64,000 bases of DNA from positions 1,302,001 to 1,366,000 of the forward strand of contig NZ_CP124681.1 in the NCBI RefSeq assembly GCF_029961765.1, read 5' to 3'. Both the position numbers and the translations under genes were made by a program. This document shows positions 33,858 to 42,569 of this stretch, piece after piece. The notes below the pieces were generated by a model. That model was not told where the DNA came from and made no database searches. It worked only from the letters and a program-made list of their open reading frames with translations. The first letter of the stretch is position 1; each line of letters opens with the position of its first letter. Source of the DNA: Nocardioides sp. QY071. GTDB taxonomy: Bacteria; Actinomycetota; Actinomycetes; Propionibacteriales; Nocardioidaceae.

Positions 33858-34879
33858 AGGTGGGCCTGCTGGGCGGGCTGACCGGCCTGCTCCTCGTCGC
33901 GCTCGTCGTCGGCGCCGGGCAGGGCCAGATGCACGTGCCGCCGCTGGAGGTGCTCGGCTCGGTACTGCACCGGATCGGGCTCGACCTCGGGCCACTGCCG
34001 ACGCACCCGCGCGCCGAGGACACCCTGTGGGACGTGCGCTTCCCGCGGGTCGTGCTCGCCGCACTGGTGGGCGCCGCGCTCGCGACCGCCGGTGCGGTGA
34101 TGCAGGGCATCTTCGGCAACCCGCTCGCCGAGCCCGCCGTGGTCGGCGTGTCCTCGGGCGCTGCGGTCGCCGCAGGCTGCGTGATCGTCCTCGACGTCGC
34201 GGTGCTCGGCTCGTGGACGATCGCCGCGGCCGCCTTCCTCGGTGGCCTCGCGGCCACCCTGCTCGTCTACCTGCTCTCCCGCGACGGCGGCCGCACCGAG
34301 GTCGTCACCCTCGTCCTCACTGGCATCGCGCTCAACGCGATGACCAGCGCTGCCCTGGCGTTCCTGATGTTCCTCGGAGACCAGCAGGCCCGCGAGGAGA
34401 TCGTGTTCTGGACCCTCGGCAGCCTCAACGGCACCCGCTGGGCCGCGGTCGCCGTGGTCGCCCCGCTCGCCGCCGTCGGCATCGCCGCCGCGCTCGTCCT
34501 CGCGCGCCGCCTCGACCTGCTCGCTCTCGGCGACCGGGCCGCGTTCCACGTCGGCGTCGACGTGGAGCGGCTGCGGCTCGCGGCCATCGTGGTCGTCGCG
34601 CTGCTCACCGCCGCCGCCGTCTCCTTCTGCGGCATCATCGCGTTCGTCGGACTGGTCGTGCCCCACCTGGTGCGGATGATCGCCGGTCCCGGGCACCTGC
34701 TCCTCGTCCCCGCCAGCGCGCTGGGTGGCGCGGTGCTGCTGACCTTCGCCGACCTGTGGGCGCGCACCGCCGTCGACAACGCCGACCTCCCCATCGGCAT
34801 GCTCACCTCCCTCGTCGGCGGCCCCTTCTTCTTCTGGCTGATCCGCCGGTCCCGTCGCACCGCAGGAGGCTGGGCATGA
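33854..34879 (+). CDS. hmuU: Haem ABC transporter permease (FecCD family)
   Basis: The GTG at 33854 overlaps the hmuT stop. The 341-aa protein has about nine or ten membrane segments and FecCD motifs: RFPRVVLAALVGAALATAGAVMQGIFGNPLAEP, LLALGDRAAFHVGVDVERLRL (the coupling loop to the ATPase) and CGIIAFVGLVVPHLVRMI. This is the channel of the haem importer. The stop overlaps the start of hmuV (ATGA). Confidence 0.94.
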   Translation: MKVGLLGGLTGLLLVALVVGAGQGQMHVPPLEVLGSVLHRIGLDLGPLPTHPRAEDTLWDVRFPRVVLAALVGAALATAGAVMQGIFGNPLAEPAVVGVSSGAAVAAGCVIVLDVAVLGSWTIAAAAFLGGLAATLLVYLLSRDGGRTEVVTLVLTGIALNAMTSAALAFLMFLGDQQAREEIVFWTLGSLNGTRWAAVAVVAPLAAVGIAAALVLARRLDLLALGDRAAFHVGVDVERLRLAAIVVVALLTAAAVSFCGIIAFVGLVVPHLVRMIAGPGHLLLVPASALGGAVLLTFADLWARTAVDNADLPIGMLTSLVGGPFFFWLIRRSRRTAGGWA

Positions 34880-35652
34880 TCGAGGCCCGCGGCATCCACG
34901 TCACCCTCGGCGACAAGGCCGTCCTCGACGGCGTCGACCTCACCGTCCGGCCGGGCGAGCTGGTCGCACTCGTCGGCCCCAACGGCGCCGGCAAGTCCAC
35001 CCTCCTCGGCGTCCTGGCCGGCGACGTCCGGCCCGGAACGGGAGCAGTCCACCTCGCGGGGCGGCCGCTGGCGTCGTACGCCGCCCGCGAGGCCGCGCAG
35101 CAGCGCGCGGTCCAGCTCCAGCAGCAGGGCCTGGCCTTCGGCTTCCGGGTCCACGACGTCGTGGCCATGGGCCGCTCGCCGTGGCACCGCACCCCACGGT
35201 CGGTGGCCGACGAGGAGGTCGTGGCCGCGGCGATGGTGCGCACCGACGTCGAACGTCTCGCCGAGCGCACCTTCCCGACCCTGTCCGGCGGGGAGCAGGC
35301 GCGCACCTCCTTCGCCCGAGCCCTCGCCCAGGAGACGCCGGTGCTGCTGCTCGACGAGCCCACCGCGGCCCTCGACATCCGCCACCAGGAGGCGGTCCTC
35401 GGGGTCGCCCGGTCCGTTGCGGCCGAGGGCTGTGCCGTGGTCGTGGTGCTGCACGACCTGTCCCTGGCGGCCGCGTACGCCGACCGGATCTGCATCCTCG
35501 CCGAGGGCCGGGTACGGGCGGTCGGCGCGCCGCGCGAGGTGCTCACCGAGGACCTGCTCGGCGAGGTCTACCAGCACCCGGTGCGGGTGCTCGACCACGA
35601 CGGCACACCGGTCGTCGTACCCGTTCGAGCTGCGCAGGAGGCGCGATGCTGA
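34876..35652 (+). CDS. hmuV: Haem ABC transporter ATP-binding protein
   Basis: The ATG at 34876 gives 258 aa with Walker A GPNGAGKST (34-42), signature LSGGEQAR, Walker B VLLLDEPTAALD and switch LHDLSLA. The Gln-rich Q-loop region (QQQGLAFGFRVHDVVAMGRSPWH) is typical of haem/siderophore FepC-type ATPases. A longer frame upstream is only the shadow of hmuU. Its stop overlaps the next gene, so the surface proteins downstream belong to the same operon. Confidence 0.94.
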   Translation: MIEARGIHVTLGDKAVLDGVDLTVRPGELVALVGPNGAGKSTLLGVLAGDVRPGTGAVHLAGRPLASYAAREAAQQRAVQLQQQGLAFGFRVHDVVAMGRSPWHRTPRSVADEEVVAAAMVRTDVERLAERTFPTLSGGEQARTSFARALAQETPVLLLDEPTAALDIRHQEAVLGVARSVAAEGCAVVVVLHDLSLAAAYADRICILAEGRVRAVGAPREVLTEDLLGEVYQHPVRVLDHDGTPVVVPVRAAQEARC

Positions 35653-36737
35653 CCCGGACCGTGCTCGTGCTGCTCGGCGTGCTCGCCTCGCTGGTGGCGC
35701 CCGTCCCCGCAGCCCACGCGCAGGCCCGGGTCTCGATCAGCAGCGACCGCGGCGGCGCGGTGGTCGACCCGACGTACGCCACCACCCTGGAGGTCGGCGG
35801 CACCGGCTTCCAGTCGGTCCGCGGCGGTCACGGCGGCATCTACGTCTTCTTCGGCACCGTGTCCGGGAACTGGCGGCCCAGCAAGGGCGGCGTCACGGGC
35901 GAGGACTACTTCTACGTCCCCGACAGCGAGAGCCAGGCCAACGCCGGCCACCAGAAGTACGTCGCCTTCCCCGGCTCCGACACCGCCGCCTCCGCCAACG
36001 GCGGCACCGTCTCCGCGGCCGGCCGCTGGTCCACCACGATCACCGTGCCCGGCGCGACCTTCCAGGCCGTCGACCGCGACGGCGGCACCCGCACCGTCGA
36101 CTGCCGCAAGGTCCGCTGCGGCATCATCACCGTCGGCGCGCACGGCGTCACGAATGCCGCCAACGAGACCTTCACGCCGGTCACGGTCAAGGACCTGTAC
36201 GGCGGCAAGGCACCTGACCCGGCCGGGTCTCCCGCTGCCGGGGCTCCCGCTGCGGAGGAGGCGGCGGCTCCCGAGGTCGTCGTACCTGACGTTCCGGCTG
36301 CTCCTCAGGCAGCCGCCGCACCGGTGCTGAGCGTGGACCGGGCCTCCGCTGTCGCCGGCCGGGCCCTGTCGTTCACCGCCCGCGGCCTGACACCGGGCGC
36401 CCAGGTCTCGGCCGTCCTCGACGACGGTGTCGCCGCAGCCGGGCCGTTCCTCGTCGGTGCCCAGGGCCAGGTGACCGGTGTCCTCACTCTCCCCGTCGCC
36501 GCGTCCGGAGGCACCCACGAGCTGCGCCTGTACGGGCTCGACGGCGACCAGCCGCCCGTCGTCCGGTTCGCGATCGCGGCCGGCGACGAGCCGGTGGCTG
36601 CGACCGTCGCGCCGGCCGACCACGGGCGCGCCACCGACCGCTGGGGGATCGGTTTCTTCGTCGCCGCCGGGGTCGTGCTCGCCGGCGCCCTCGCCCGCCT
36701 GGTCCTCGCCCGCCGCAGAGGTGTCTCCGGTGCGTAG
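35646..36737 (+). CDS. Secreted, C-terminally anchored surface protein of the haem operon
   Basis: The ATG at 35646, inside the end of hmuV, gives 363 aa. A signal peptide (VLVLLGVLASLVAPVPAAHA) is followed by a domain of about 170 aa with GGIYVFFGTVSGNWRPSKGGV and a Cys pair (VDCRKVRCG). An Ala/Pro-rich linker (about 190-225) and an Ig-like domain come next, and the protein ends in a transmembrane anchor (IGFFVAAGVVLAGALARLVLA) with a basic tail. It overlaps the HtaA-like gene by 8 nt. A role as surface haem or haemoprotein receptor is inferred from context. Confidence 0.8.
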   Translation: MLTRTVLVLLGVLASLVAPVPAAHAQARVSISSDRGGAVVDPTYATTLEVGGTGFQSVRGGHGGIYVFFGTVSGNWRPSKGGVTGEDYFYVPDSESQANAGHQKYVAFPGSDTAASANGGTVSAAGRWSTTITVPGATFQAVDRDGGTRTVDCRKVRCGIITVGAHGVTNAANETFTPVTVKDLYGGKAPDPAGSPAAGAPAAEEAAAPEVVVPDVPAAPQAAAAPVLSVDRASAVAGRALSFTARGLTPGAQVSAVLDDGVAAAGPFLVGAQGQVTGVLTLPVAASGGTHELRLYGLDGDQPPVVRFAIAAGDEPVAATVAPADHGRATDRWGIGFFVAAGVVLAGALARLVLARRRGVSGA

Positions 36738-37959
36738 GCCGCTCGCCGCCATCCTCGCCGCCGCCGGGCTGGTCGCCTGGCTGGTTGCGCTCGTCACCCT
36801 CGCCGTCACGCCCGCCCGGGCGGACGAGCCGACCGACCCGCCGACGACCGAACCGACGACCGAGACCCTCACCGACGCCGTGCTCCGCTGGGGGGTCAAC
36901 ACCGAGTCGAACACGGCGGCGTACAACCCCGGCACCTACAACTTCCTCGTCGCCGGCCGGATACCCGATCCCGGCCGGGGCGGCCAGCAGGTGCCGGAGG
37001 CCCAGTGGCAGCAGCGCTCGGGCGACGTCGAGATCGAGAAGTGGGATGCGGCCGCAGGCGCGTGGAAGGACGCCACCTGGGCCGGGCTGCGCACCGACAG
37101 CACCGGCGCCGCGCTGCGGATCGGCAGCTCGAGCAACCACCAGCTCGTCTTCGGGAAGGGCACCGGAACCCTCGACCGGACCGCCGGCACCGCGCGGATC
37201 GCGTGGCAGGGGAGCGCGACGGTCGTCTTCTACTCGGGGTTCTCGTTCTTCTACCTCAGCGATCCGGTGCTCGAGGTGGCCGAGGGCCGCGGCACGGTCA
37301 CCGCGACCCTGAGCGGCTTCGGTTCCGACCAGGCCGATCCGACCCGGTGGGTGGCGGTCCCGGCCGCGCAGGTCACGATCGCGACCCTGCCGCAGGTGAC
37401 ACTCGGCGCCGACGGGTTCACCGCCGACCCGACGTACCGCGGTGTGACCGTCGACCTCGCCGCCGGCGCGCAGGTGCGGTCCGGCCAGGACTGGGGCGCG
37501 TTCCCGCAGTCGTGGGTCGCGTTCATGGAGCCGCTCGGGACGGCCGCGTTCTGGTACTCCAGCGGCGGCAGCGCCGATCCCAACAAGGTCGCCGCCCCGC
37601 TCACCGTCGCGTTCGACGCCGGCCGGGTCGTCGTACCGACCCCGACGGTCGCGACCAGCACGCCGCCGGAGATCCACAACAGCGCGCCCCCGCCGCCCGC
37701 CACGACCGCGGCCGCTGCCGAGCCCCCCGCGGCAGCACCTGCCGCCCCCGTCGTCGTGCCGCCGCCGGCCGTCGCGGCGCCGTCACCCGAGCAGCCGCTG
37801 CTCGCGCGCCCGGCCACCGACCTGCGCCCCGTGTCGACGAGCACCCCGGCGCCGGCCGCACCCGCGGCCCGCTCCTGGCCCTGGTGGGGCGGCGGCGCGC
37901 TGCTGCTCGTCGCGGCGGCCGCCCTCGTCGTACCTCCGCCCGTGCGCGGCCTGCGCTAG
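36730..37959 (+). CDS. HtaA-domain haem-binding surface protein, membrane anchored
   Basis: The GTG at 36730 gives 409 aa: a signal peptide (to about residue 33), an HtaA domain of about 170 aa (LRWGVNTESNTAAY, LVFGKGTGTLDRTAGTARIAWQGSATVVFYSGFSFFYLSDP), a long Ala/Pro linker and a terminal transmembrane segment. HtaA domains of corynebacteria bind haem through a conserved Tyr-His pair and pass it to HmuT. Position directly after hmuTUV fits that role. The stop is 47 nt before the next surface protein. Confidence 0.87.
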   Translation: MRRPLAAILAAAGLVAWLVALVTLAVTPARADEPTDPPTTEPTTETLTDAVLRWGVNTESNTAAYNPGTYNFLVAGRIPDPGRGGQQVPEAQWQQRSGDVEIEKWDAAAGAWKDATWAGLRTDSTGAALRIGSSSNHQLVFGKGTGTLDRTAGTARIAWQGSATVVFYSGFSFFYLSDPVLEVAEGRGTVTATLSGFGSDQADPTRWVAVPAAQVTIATLPQVTLGADGFTADPTYRGVTVDLAAGAQVRSGQDWGAFPQSWVAFMEPLGTAAFWYSSGGSADPNKVAAPLTVAFDAGRVVVPTPTVATSTPPEIHNSAPPPPATTAAAAEPPAAAPAAPVVVPPPAVAAPSPEQPLLARPATDLRPVSTSTPAPAAPAARSWPWWGGGALLLVAAAALVVPPPVRGLR

Positions 37960-38006
37960 CAGCCGCCTGCCTGTCCGTCTCGGGACCACCACAGAAGGGA
38001 ACACCC

Positions 38007-39407
38007 ATGTCCATCCGACCGACCCGGCGCCGCTCCTTCGCCGCGCTCACGGCCGTCGGCGTCGCCGCTGCCGGCCTCGCCCTCGTCCCGGGGGCACCCG
38101 CTTCGGCCACCCCGGCTCCGTTGAGCCTGCAGTGGGAGATCTCGCAGCAGTTCGACGACCACCTCTCCACCCATGTCCTCGGCGGCGGTGCCAGCGAGGA
38201 CGCCGACGGCGTGATCACCTTCCCCGGAGGCGAGGGAAGCTACGACGCCGCCACCGGTGTCGCGAGCGTCGCGTACGACGGGTCCGTCGAGGGCGCCTTC
38301 GTCATGGCGACGACGACCTACTACAAGGTCACCGTGGCCGACCCGGTCGTGTCGGTCGACGCCGCTGGCAACGGCTCGATCTCGGCCATCGTGTCGGCCT
38401 GGAACGCGGCAGGGATGGGCAGCGAGGAGGCGTCCACCGCGCCGACGCGTGTGGTCGTGACGACCTTCGACGCCGAGGCCTCCGACTGGACCCAGGCCGA
38501 GGGCGTGGCCACCCTGAGCGACACCCCGGACTGGGCCGGTGTGCTGCCGGCAGACAGCGCACCGGCGACCGAGCTCGGTATCGGCGCCGGCAAGCCGGTC
38601 GGCGGCGGCTCCTTCGCGCCGTCCTTCCTCGGCCAGCTCACGCCGGGCGTCCGCGCCCACTTCTATGCGAGCGCCGACAACCAGCCGAAGAAGGTCGCCG
38701 CCTCCTTCACGGCCAGCGCCCCGATCGCCGACGCTCCGGCCGTCACGGCGTCGCCCGTCACCACCGCGGCCGGCGTCGAGATCGCGGTGAGCGGCGAGAA
38801 CTTCGTCAACTCGGACATCAGCGGTGGCGCCGGGGTCTATGTCGGGCTCGCCCCGGCCGGCGGCATGCCGACCGCGAGCTCCGCAGCCGAGGGCATGGCC
38901 AAGTTCGCCGCTGCGACGTACCTGCCGACGGCGGCACTGGCCGAGGGGTCCTTCGCGGTGAGCCTGAGTGCCGCCGCGGACAGGCTCGACCCGCGCCAGA
39001 AGTACGCCGTCTACACCTGGCAGGCACACGCGCACGCCAGCAGGCACCTCGACACCGAGACCCCGGTGAGCATCGACTGGACCAAGCTGGGCTACCCGGT
39101 CGCGACCACCGCCACCGCCACGGTCACCAAGAAGCCGACCAGCAAGAAGAAGGGAACGGTCATCGTCGCCGTCCCCGGCGGCAAGTACGCCGCCACCGGC
39201 CAGGTCTCGGTCGTCTACAAGGGCGGCAAGCTCAAGGGCAAGAAGGTCAAGCTCGTCCGGACCCTCGCCCTGGGCGCCGACGGCACCGTGACGGTGAGGC
39301 TGCCGAAGTCCGCCAAGGGCAAGCGCACCCTCAAGGTCACCTATCTCGGTGACCCGGTGCACCGGGCCTCGGCCACCACGACCGTGAAGGTCAAGGTCAA
39401 GAAGTAG
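38007..39407 (+). CDS. Secreted HtaA/Ig-like surface protein with lysine-rich C-terminus
   Basis: A GAAGGGA ribosome-binding site precedes the ATG. The 466-aa protein has a signal peptide ending APASA and an HtaA-like beta-rich domain (LSLQWEISQQFDDHLSTHVLGGG, about 38-220). A middle domain with VEIAVSGENFVNSDISGGAGVYVGL follows. The last 100 residues are a Lys-rich Ig-like repeat module (KKPTSKKKGTVIVAV, LVRTLALGADGTVTV) and end in KVKVKK. There is no C-terminal membrane anchor, so it may bind the cell wall or be released as a haemophore. The haem role is inferred from operon position. Confidence 0.8.
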   Translation: MSIRPTRRRSFAALTAVGVAAAGLALVPGAPASATPAPLSLQWEISQQFDDHLSTHVLGGGASEDADGVITFPGGEGSYDAATGVASVAYDGSVEGAFVMATTTYYKVTVADPVVSVDAAGNGSISAIVSAWNAAGMGSEEASTAPTRVVVTTFDAEASDWTQAEGVATLSDTPDWAGVLPADSAPATELGIGAGKPVGGGSFAPSFLGQLTPGVRAHFYASADNQPKKVAASFTASAPIADAPAVTASPVTTAAGVEIAVSGENFVNSDISGGAGVYVGLAPAGGMPTASSAAEGMAKFAAATYLPTAALAEGSFAVSLSAAADRLDPRQKYAVYTWQAHAHASRHLDTETPVSIDWTKLGYPVATTATATVTKKPTSKKKGTVIVAVPGGKYAATGQVSVVYKGGKLKGKKVKLVRTLALGADGTVTVRLPKSAKGKRTLKVTYLGDPVHRASATTTVKVKVKK

Positions 39408-39439
39408 CGACGCGCACCTGCGACCTCGCCGCCGTACTG

Positions 39440-40876
39440 TCAGGCGGCGAGGTCGCCGGCGAGCGTGACGGCCTGGTGGGCGTGCACCTGGTACTCGGCT
39501 CGAGTGATGGGTCGGGTGCCGCCGCCGGTGACGAGGCGGTAGAGGCCGTGGGGTGTGCCCCAGATCCACCTGTCGGGGCCGAGCTGCATCACCGTGTAGC
39601 CGAGGTGGGTCTTGGCTCGGTGGTGGTGCCGGGTGAGTGGGGTGTCGTTGTGGTCGCCTGTCTGGCCGGGTGGTCCGTGCTTGTCGTAGGCGACGGTGTG
39701 GTCGTGGTCCGGTGGGCGGCCGTTGCTTGTGAAGAGGCTGGTGGCGTGGGGGAACACGTCGCCGACCGTGCGGAGCTGGGTGCGCTGTTTGATGTCGGTG
39801 GGGTGCTCGTAGCCGTTGACCGAGCGTCCGGTGTGCAGGTCGATCACGGGCTGCACTCTGATGGTCGCGTGGCGACCCAGGAGGTCGCTCACCTGGGTGA
39901 GGAGCCGAGGTCCGAGGCCCTCGACGCGGGCGAGGGGACCGAGGGCGCCGGTGTCGGTGAGGGAGATGTGGACGATGAGCTCGGCGGTCGGGTTGCGGGG
40001 GTCTCGTGACGGTTGCTGCGCAACCTCCTCGACCTCCGAGGTGTCGTTGATGCCGTTCAGGAAGGCGAGGACGGCAGCGGGGTCGGCGAGCATCGCGAAC
40101 GCCTCGGCCCGCCAGTGATCCATGCCCAGCGGCTCCGCACCCTCAGGGACCTCGGCGTGCTCAGCGAGGGCAGCGGCGAGGTCGTCGACCGTGTGCTGGT
40201 GGGCGAGGGCGTCGGCTTCGTCGAGCCTGGCGAACACCGTCCCCACACCAGCCGTGTTGTCGGCGTTGTCGGCGCTGTCGCTCTCGTCGACCTGGGAGCC
40301 GGGACGCGGCTTGGGGTACCAGACACCCTTTTGGTTCTGGTTCTTCTCGATCCGGCCCTGGTGAGCAACGGGGTCGGCCTCGATCACCTTGGCTTCGGCG
40401 ATGGCGAGGATCCGGGATGGTGCCTGGTCCAACGCGGCGGCGACGGCGGTGTCGACGATGTGGATCTGGTGGCGGTCGAGGGTGCGGGACATCCGTGCGA
40501 CCCGCCGCACCACCCACACCTCGCAACGTCCTTCGCGGACCCCGGCCCACACGGCGGGGAGGCGGTGGCGCAGGTCGAACGCGTCGGCCAGGGCGCCGCG
40601 GGTCGAGAGCACGTGCTCGTGCCGGGCGATCGCCATCTCGACCAGTGCGAGGTCGGCGACCTCCGGGGTGCCGTCCCCGCCCAGGGTGATGAGCCGCGGC
40701 CCGCCGTACCGGACCGGGACCGCGTCGGGCTCGGTCTGCGGGTCACCGGAGTGGAGGTCGGCCCAGGCGAGCAGCAGCTCAAGCTTGTCGATCTCGACCT
40801 GGCGGGCCATCCGGACGCGCTCTTCGGCCGCGTGGAGCAGCTGCTCCGGTGTGGCATCCGAGAGGTCCGAGATCAT
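39440..40876 (-). CDS. DUF222/13E12-family HNH endonuclease carrying an in-frame repeat insertion
   Basis: The 478-aa protein has the DUF222 half up to about 330 and a Cys-free HNH core (PDHDHTVAY, GDHNDTPLTRHHHRAKTH). It is a paralogue of the partial gene at 1-508. Around residues 280-294 the reading SEVEEVAQQPSRDPR is encoded exactly by a copy of the interspersed palindromic repeat (39998-40038), kept in frame. A LexA-type box lies 15 bp before the start codon, suggesting DNA-damage control. A low-complexity stretch (ESDSADNADNTAG) is also present. Confidence 0.88.
   Translation of the reverse strand: MISDLSDATPEQLLHAAEERVRMARQVEIDKLELLLAWADLHSGDPQTEPDAVPVRYGGPRLITLGGDGTPEVADLALVEMAIARHEHVLSTRGALADAFDLRHRLPAVWAGVREGRCEVWVVRRVARMSRTLDRHQIHIVDTAVAAALDQAPSRILAIAEAKVIEADPVAHQGRIEKNQNQKGVWYPKPRPGSQVDESDSADNADNTAGVGTVFARLDEADALAHQHTVDDLAAALAEHAEVPEGAEPLGMDHWRAEAFAMLADPAAVLAFLNGINDTSEVEEVAQQPSRDPRNPTAELIVHISLTDTGALGPLARVEGLGPRLLTQVSDLLGRHATIRVQPVIDLHTGRSVNGYEHPTDIKQRTQLRTVGDVFPHATSLFTSNGRPPDHDHTVAYDKHGPPGQTGDHNDTPLTRHHHRAKTHLGYTVMQLGPDRWIWGTPHGLYRLVTGGGTRPITRAEYQVHAHQAVTLAGDLAA
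39998..40038 (+). repeat. Interspersed palindromic repeat, copy F, inside a coding sequence
   Basis: GGGGTCTCGTGACGG leads to the hairpin GGTTGC-TGC-GCAACC (40011-40025) and ends CCTCCTCGACCTCCG. Both arms differ from copies A and D by complementary C-to-T and G-to-A changes. It lies in the antisense orientation within the HNH gene and adds no stop codon or frameshift. Confidence 0.8.
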
Positions 40877-40890
40877 GCACCCATTCTACT

Positions 40891-40904
40891 CGCACATATG
40901 TTCG
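40891..40904. promoter_or_regulatory. LexA (SOS) box-like palindrome upstream of the HNH gene
   Basis: CGCACATATGTTCG differs at one position from the actinobacterial SOS box CGAAC-N4-GTTCG. It lies 14 bp upstream of the ATG at 40876, where bound LexA would block transcription. It sits in a 119-bp gap with no other feature. Confidence 0.6.
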
Positions 40905-40995
40905 AATCCTATGGTCTGCGAGGAGTTTCTCCTTGTTTCTAGGGGTTTTCGACCCCGCGTGGACCGCAGCCCGCGGGCGGCGAATGACCAGGTAC

Positions 40996-41562
40996 TCAAG
41001 CCTCGACCCCCACCGCCCGCAGCACGAACGACTCGATCGCGGCGGACGGCAGGTGCCGGGGGCTGAGGCACGCGTGGACCAGGGAGAGTGTGGCGTCGGC
41101 GTCGTCGTACCTGAAGGTGCCGTCGGCCCGGCCGCGCTCCAGGATGGCGCGCAGCACGTCCTCGACCGCGACGACGTGCTCGCGTATCTCGAGCCGGGCG
41201 GCCGGGGACAGGACGCCGTACAGCGACGGGCCCAGGCCCATGTGGAACTTCTCGCCCGCGGCGAGGTGGTGGCGGACGTAGGTCCGCAGCTGGTCGGCCG
41301 GCTCCGCGTCGGCGTCGAGCGCGGACCGCAGGTCGGTCGTGTAGGCGTCGGTCTCGTGGGTCGCGAAGGCGACCAGCACGGCTTCCTTGTCGTGGAAGTG
41401 GTGGTAGATCGAGGTCCGCCCGATCCCCGCGCGCTCGGCGATCGCCGCCATCGTGACGGCGTCGAAGCTGCCCTCGCCCATCAGCTCCGCAAAGGCGTCG
41501 AACACGCGGCGCTGGACCAGCTCGCGGTGGTCGCTCAGCGACTCTCCGAGGATGCGAGGCAC
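40996..41562 (-). CDS. TetR-family transcriptional regulator
   Basis: The 188-aa protein has a TetR helix-turn-helix (FDAVTMAAIAERAGIGRTSIYHHFHDKEAVL, about 33-63) and a helical ligand domain (DQLRTYVRHHLAAGEKFHMGL). It lies 10 nt downstream of the WYL regulator on the same strand and may be co-transcribed with it. No cognate target is obvious. The stop is followed by the 119-bp gap shared with the HNH gene. Confidence 0.88.
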   Translation of the reverse strand: MPRILGESLSDHRELVQRRVFDAFAELMGEGSFDAVTMAAIAERAGIGRTSIYHHFHDKEAVLVAFATHETDAYTTDLRSALDADAEPADQLRTYVRHHLAAGEKFHMGLGPSLYGVLSPAARLEIREHVVAVEDVLRAILERGRADGTFRYDDADATLSLVHACLSPRHLPSAAIESFVLRAVGVEA

Positions 41563-41572
41563 GCCCGGAAGA

Positions 41573-42514
41573 CTAGTGGACCCGTGCTGCCAGCCGCGTG
41601 ATCAGTGCGTTGAGCTCGGCCGGCTCCTCGACCTCGAAGTCGTGGTCGAGGTTGGCCAGCACGAGCACCGGCCAGTCCAGGGTGTCGGTGTTCATCGTCA
41701 TCCGGCAGGTGGCCGCGCCCAGCGGCTCGACCTCGCCCCAGCGCCCCATCACCGCGTCGACCTCGGCGGCCGGCGCCTGGACGACGATCCGCACGTGGTG
41801 GCGCTGCGGCCGGTTGCGCAGGCCGCGGCTGACGTACTGCGCCGCGTCGCCGCCGGGGATCTCGCGAGGGCGGAACCGCTGTCCGGTCGTCGCCGGTACA
41901 TCGGCCAGCCGGTCGACGCGGAACGAGCGCCAGTCCTGTCGCTCGCGGTCGTGGGCGACCAGGTACCAGCGGCGGCCGAGGTTGACCAGCCGGTGAGGCT
42001 CGACGCGGCGGGTGGTGCTCGTGCCGTCGTACGCGGTGTAGGCGAAGGTGACCACCTCGTCGTCGCGGCAGGCCTGGGCCAGCGTCGTCAGCACCGTCGG
42101 GTCGAGCGGCGGGCCGCCCGACCACGGCAGGCCCTCGGTCTGGGTCTGCAGCGCGCCCATCCGGCGGCGCAGCCGCGGCGGCATCAGCGCGATCACCTTG
42201 GTCAATGCCTGCAGGGTGGTGTCCTCGAACCCCGGGACGCCGCCGTTGGCCGCAGCCCGCAGCCCGACCGCGACGGCGACCGCCTCGTCGTCGTCGAGCA
42301 GCAGCGGGGCCATCGCCCCGCCGGCACGCAGCTGGTAGCCGCCGGCCGCCCCGCGGACCGCGTCGACGTCGTACCCCAGGTCGCGCAGCCGCTCGACGTC
42401 GCGGCGCAGGGTCCGGTCGCTGACCTCGAGGCGCTCGGCGAGGTCGCCGCCGGACCAGAACCGGTGGGTCTGCAGCAGGGAGAGGAGGCGCAGCATCCGG
42501 GCTGAGGTGGACAT
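41573..42514 (-). CDS. WYL-domain (YafY-type) transcriptional regulator
   Basis: The 313-aa protein has an N-terminal HTH_11 domain (ARMLRLLSLLQTHRFWSGGDLAERLEVSDRTLRRDVERL) and a central WYL-type domain (VNLGRRWYLVAHDRERQDWRSFRVDRL). The WYL C-terminal extension ends the protein. Such regulators sense small ligands or nucleic acids. It is divergent from the ABC exporter genes with a 62-bp gap. TCAGG-N6-CCTGA within that gap is a possible operator, so control of the exporter is likely. Confidence 0.9.
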   Translation of the reverse strand: MSTSARMLRLLSLLQTHRFWSGGDLAERLEVSDRTLRRDVERLRDLGYDVDAVRGAAGGYQLRAGGAMAPLLLDDDEAVAVAVGLRAAANGGVPGFEDTTLQALTKVIALMPPRLRRRMGALQTQTEGLPWSGGPPLDPTVLTTLAQACRDDEVVTFAYTAYDGTSTTRRVEPHRLVNLGRRWYLVAHDRERQDWRSFRVDRLADVPATTGQRFRPREIPGGDAAQYVSRGLRNRPQRHHVRIVVQAPAAEVDAVMGRWGEVEPLGAATCRMTMNTDTLDWPVLVLANLDHDFEVEEPAELNALITRLAARVH

Positions 42515-42563
42515 GTTTCCAAGATAGTCAGTAATCAGGACAGAACCTGACAGGAATGCTCCC

Positions 42564-42569
42564 TAGCGT
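42564..42569 (+). promoter_or_regulatory. Leaderless-type -10 hexamer (TAGCGT) before the ABC exporter
   Basis: TAGCGT ends 7 nt before the ATG at 42577. This favours that start over the ATG at 42556, which would lie upstream of the transcription start. The dyad TCAGG-ACAGAA-CCTGA lies just upstream. Confidence 0.4.

Noticed and set aside
39440..40876. HNH motif of this DUF222 protein judged degenerate because zinc Cys are absent
   Set aside because: The His-Asn-His core (DHDH, HN, RHHH) is complete. A Cys-free subtype of the family is common, so loss of function cannot be claimed.
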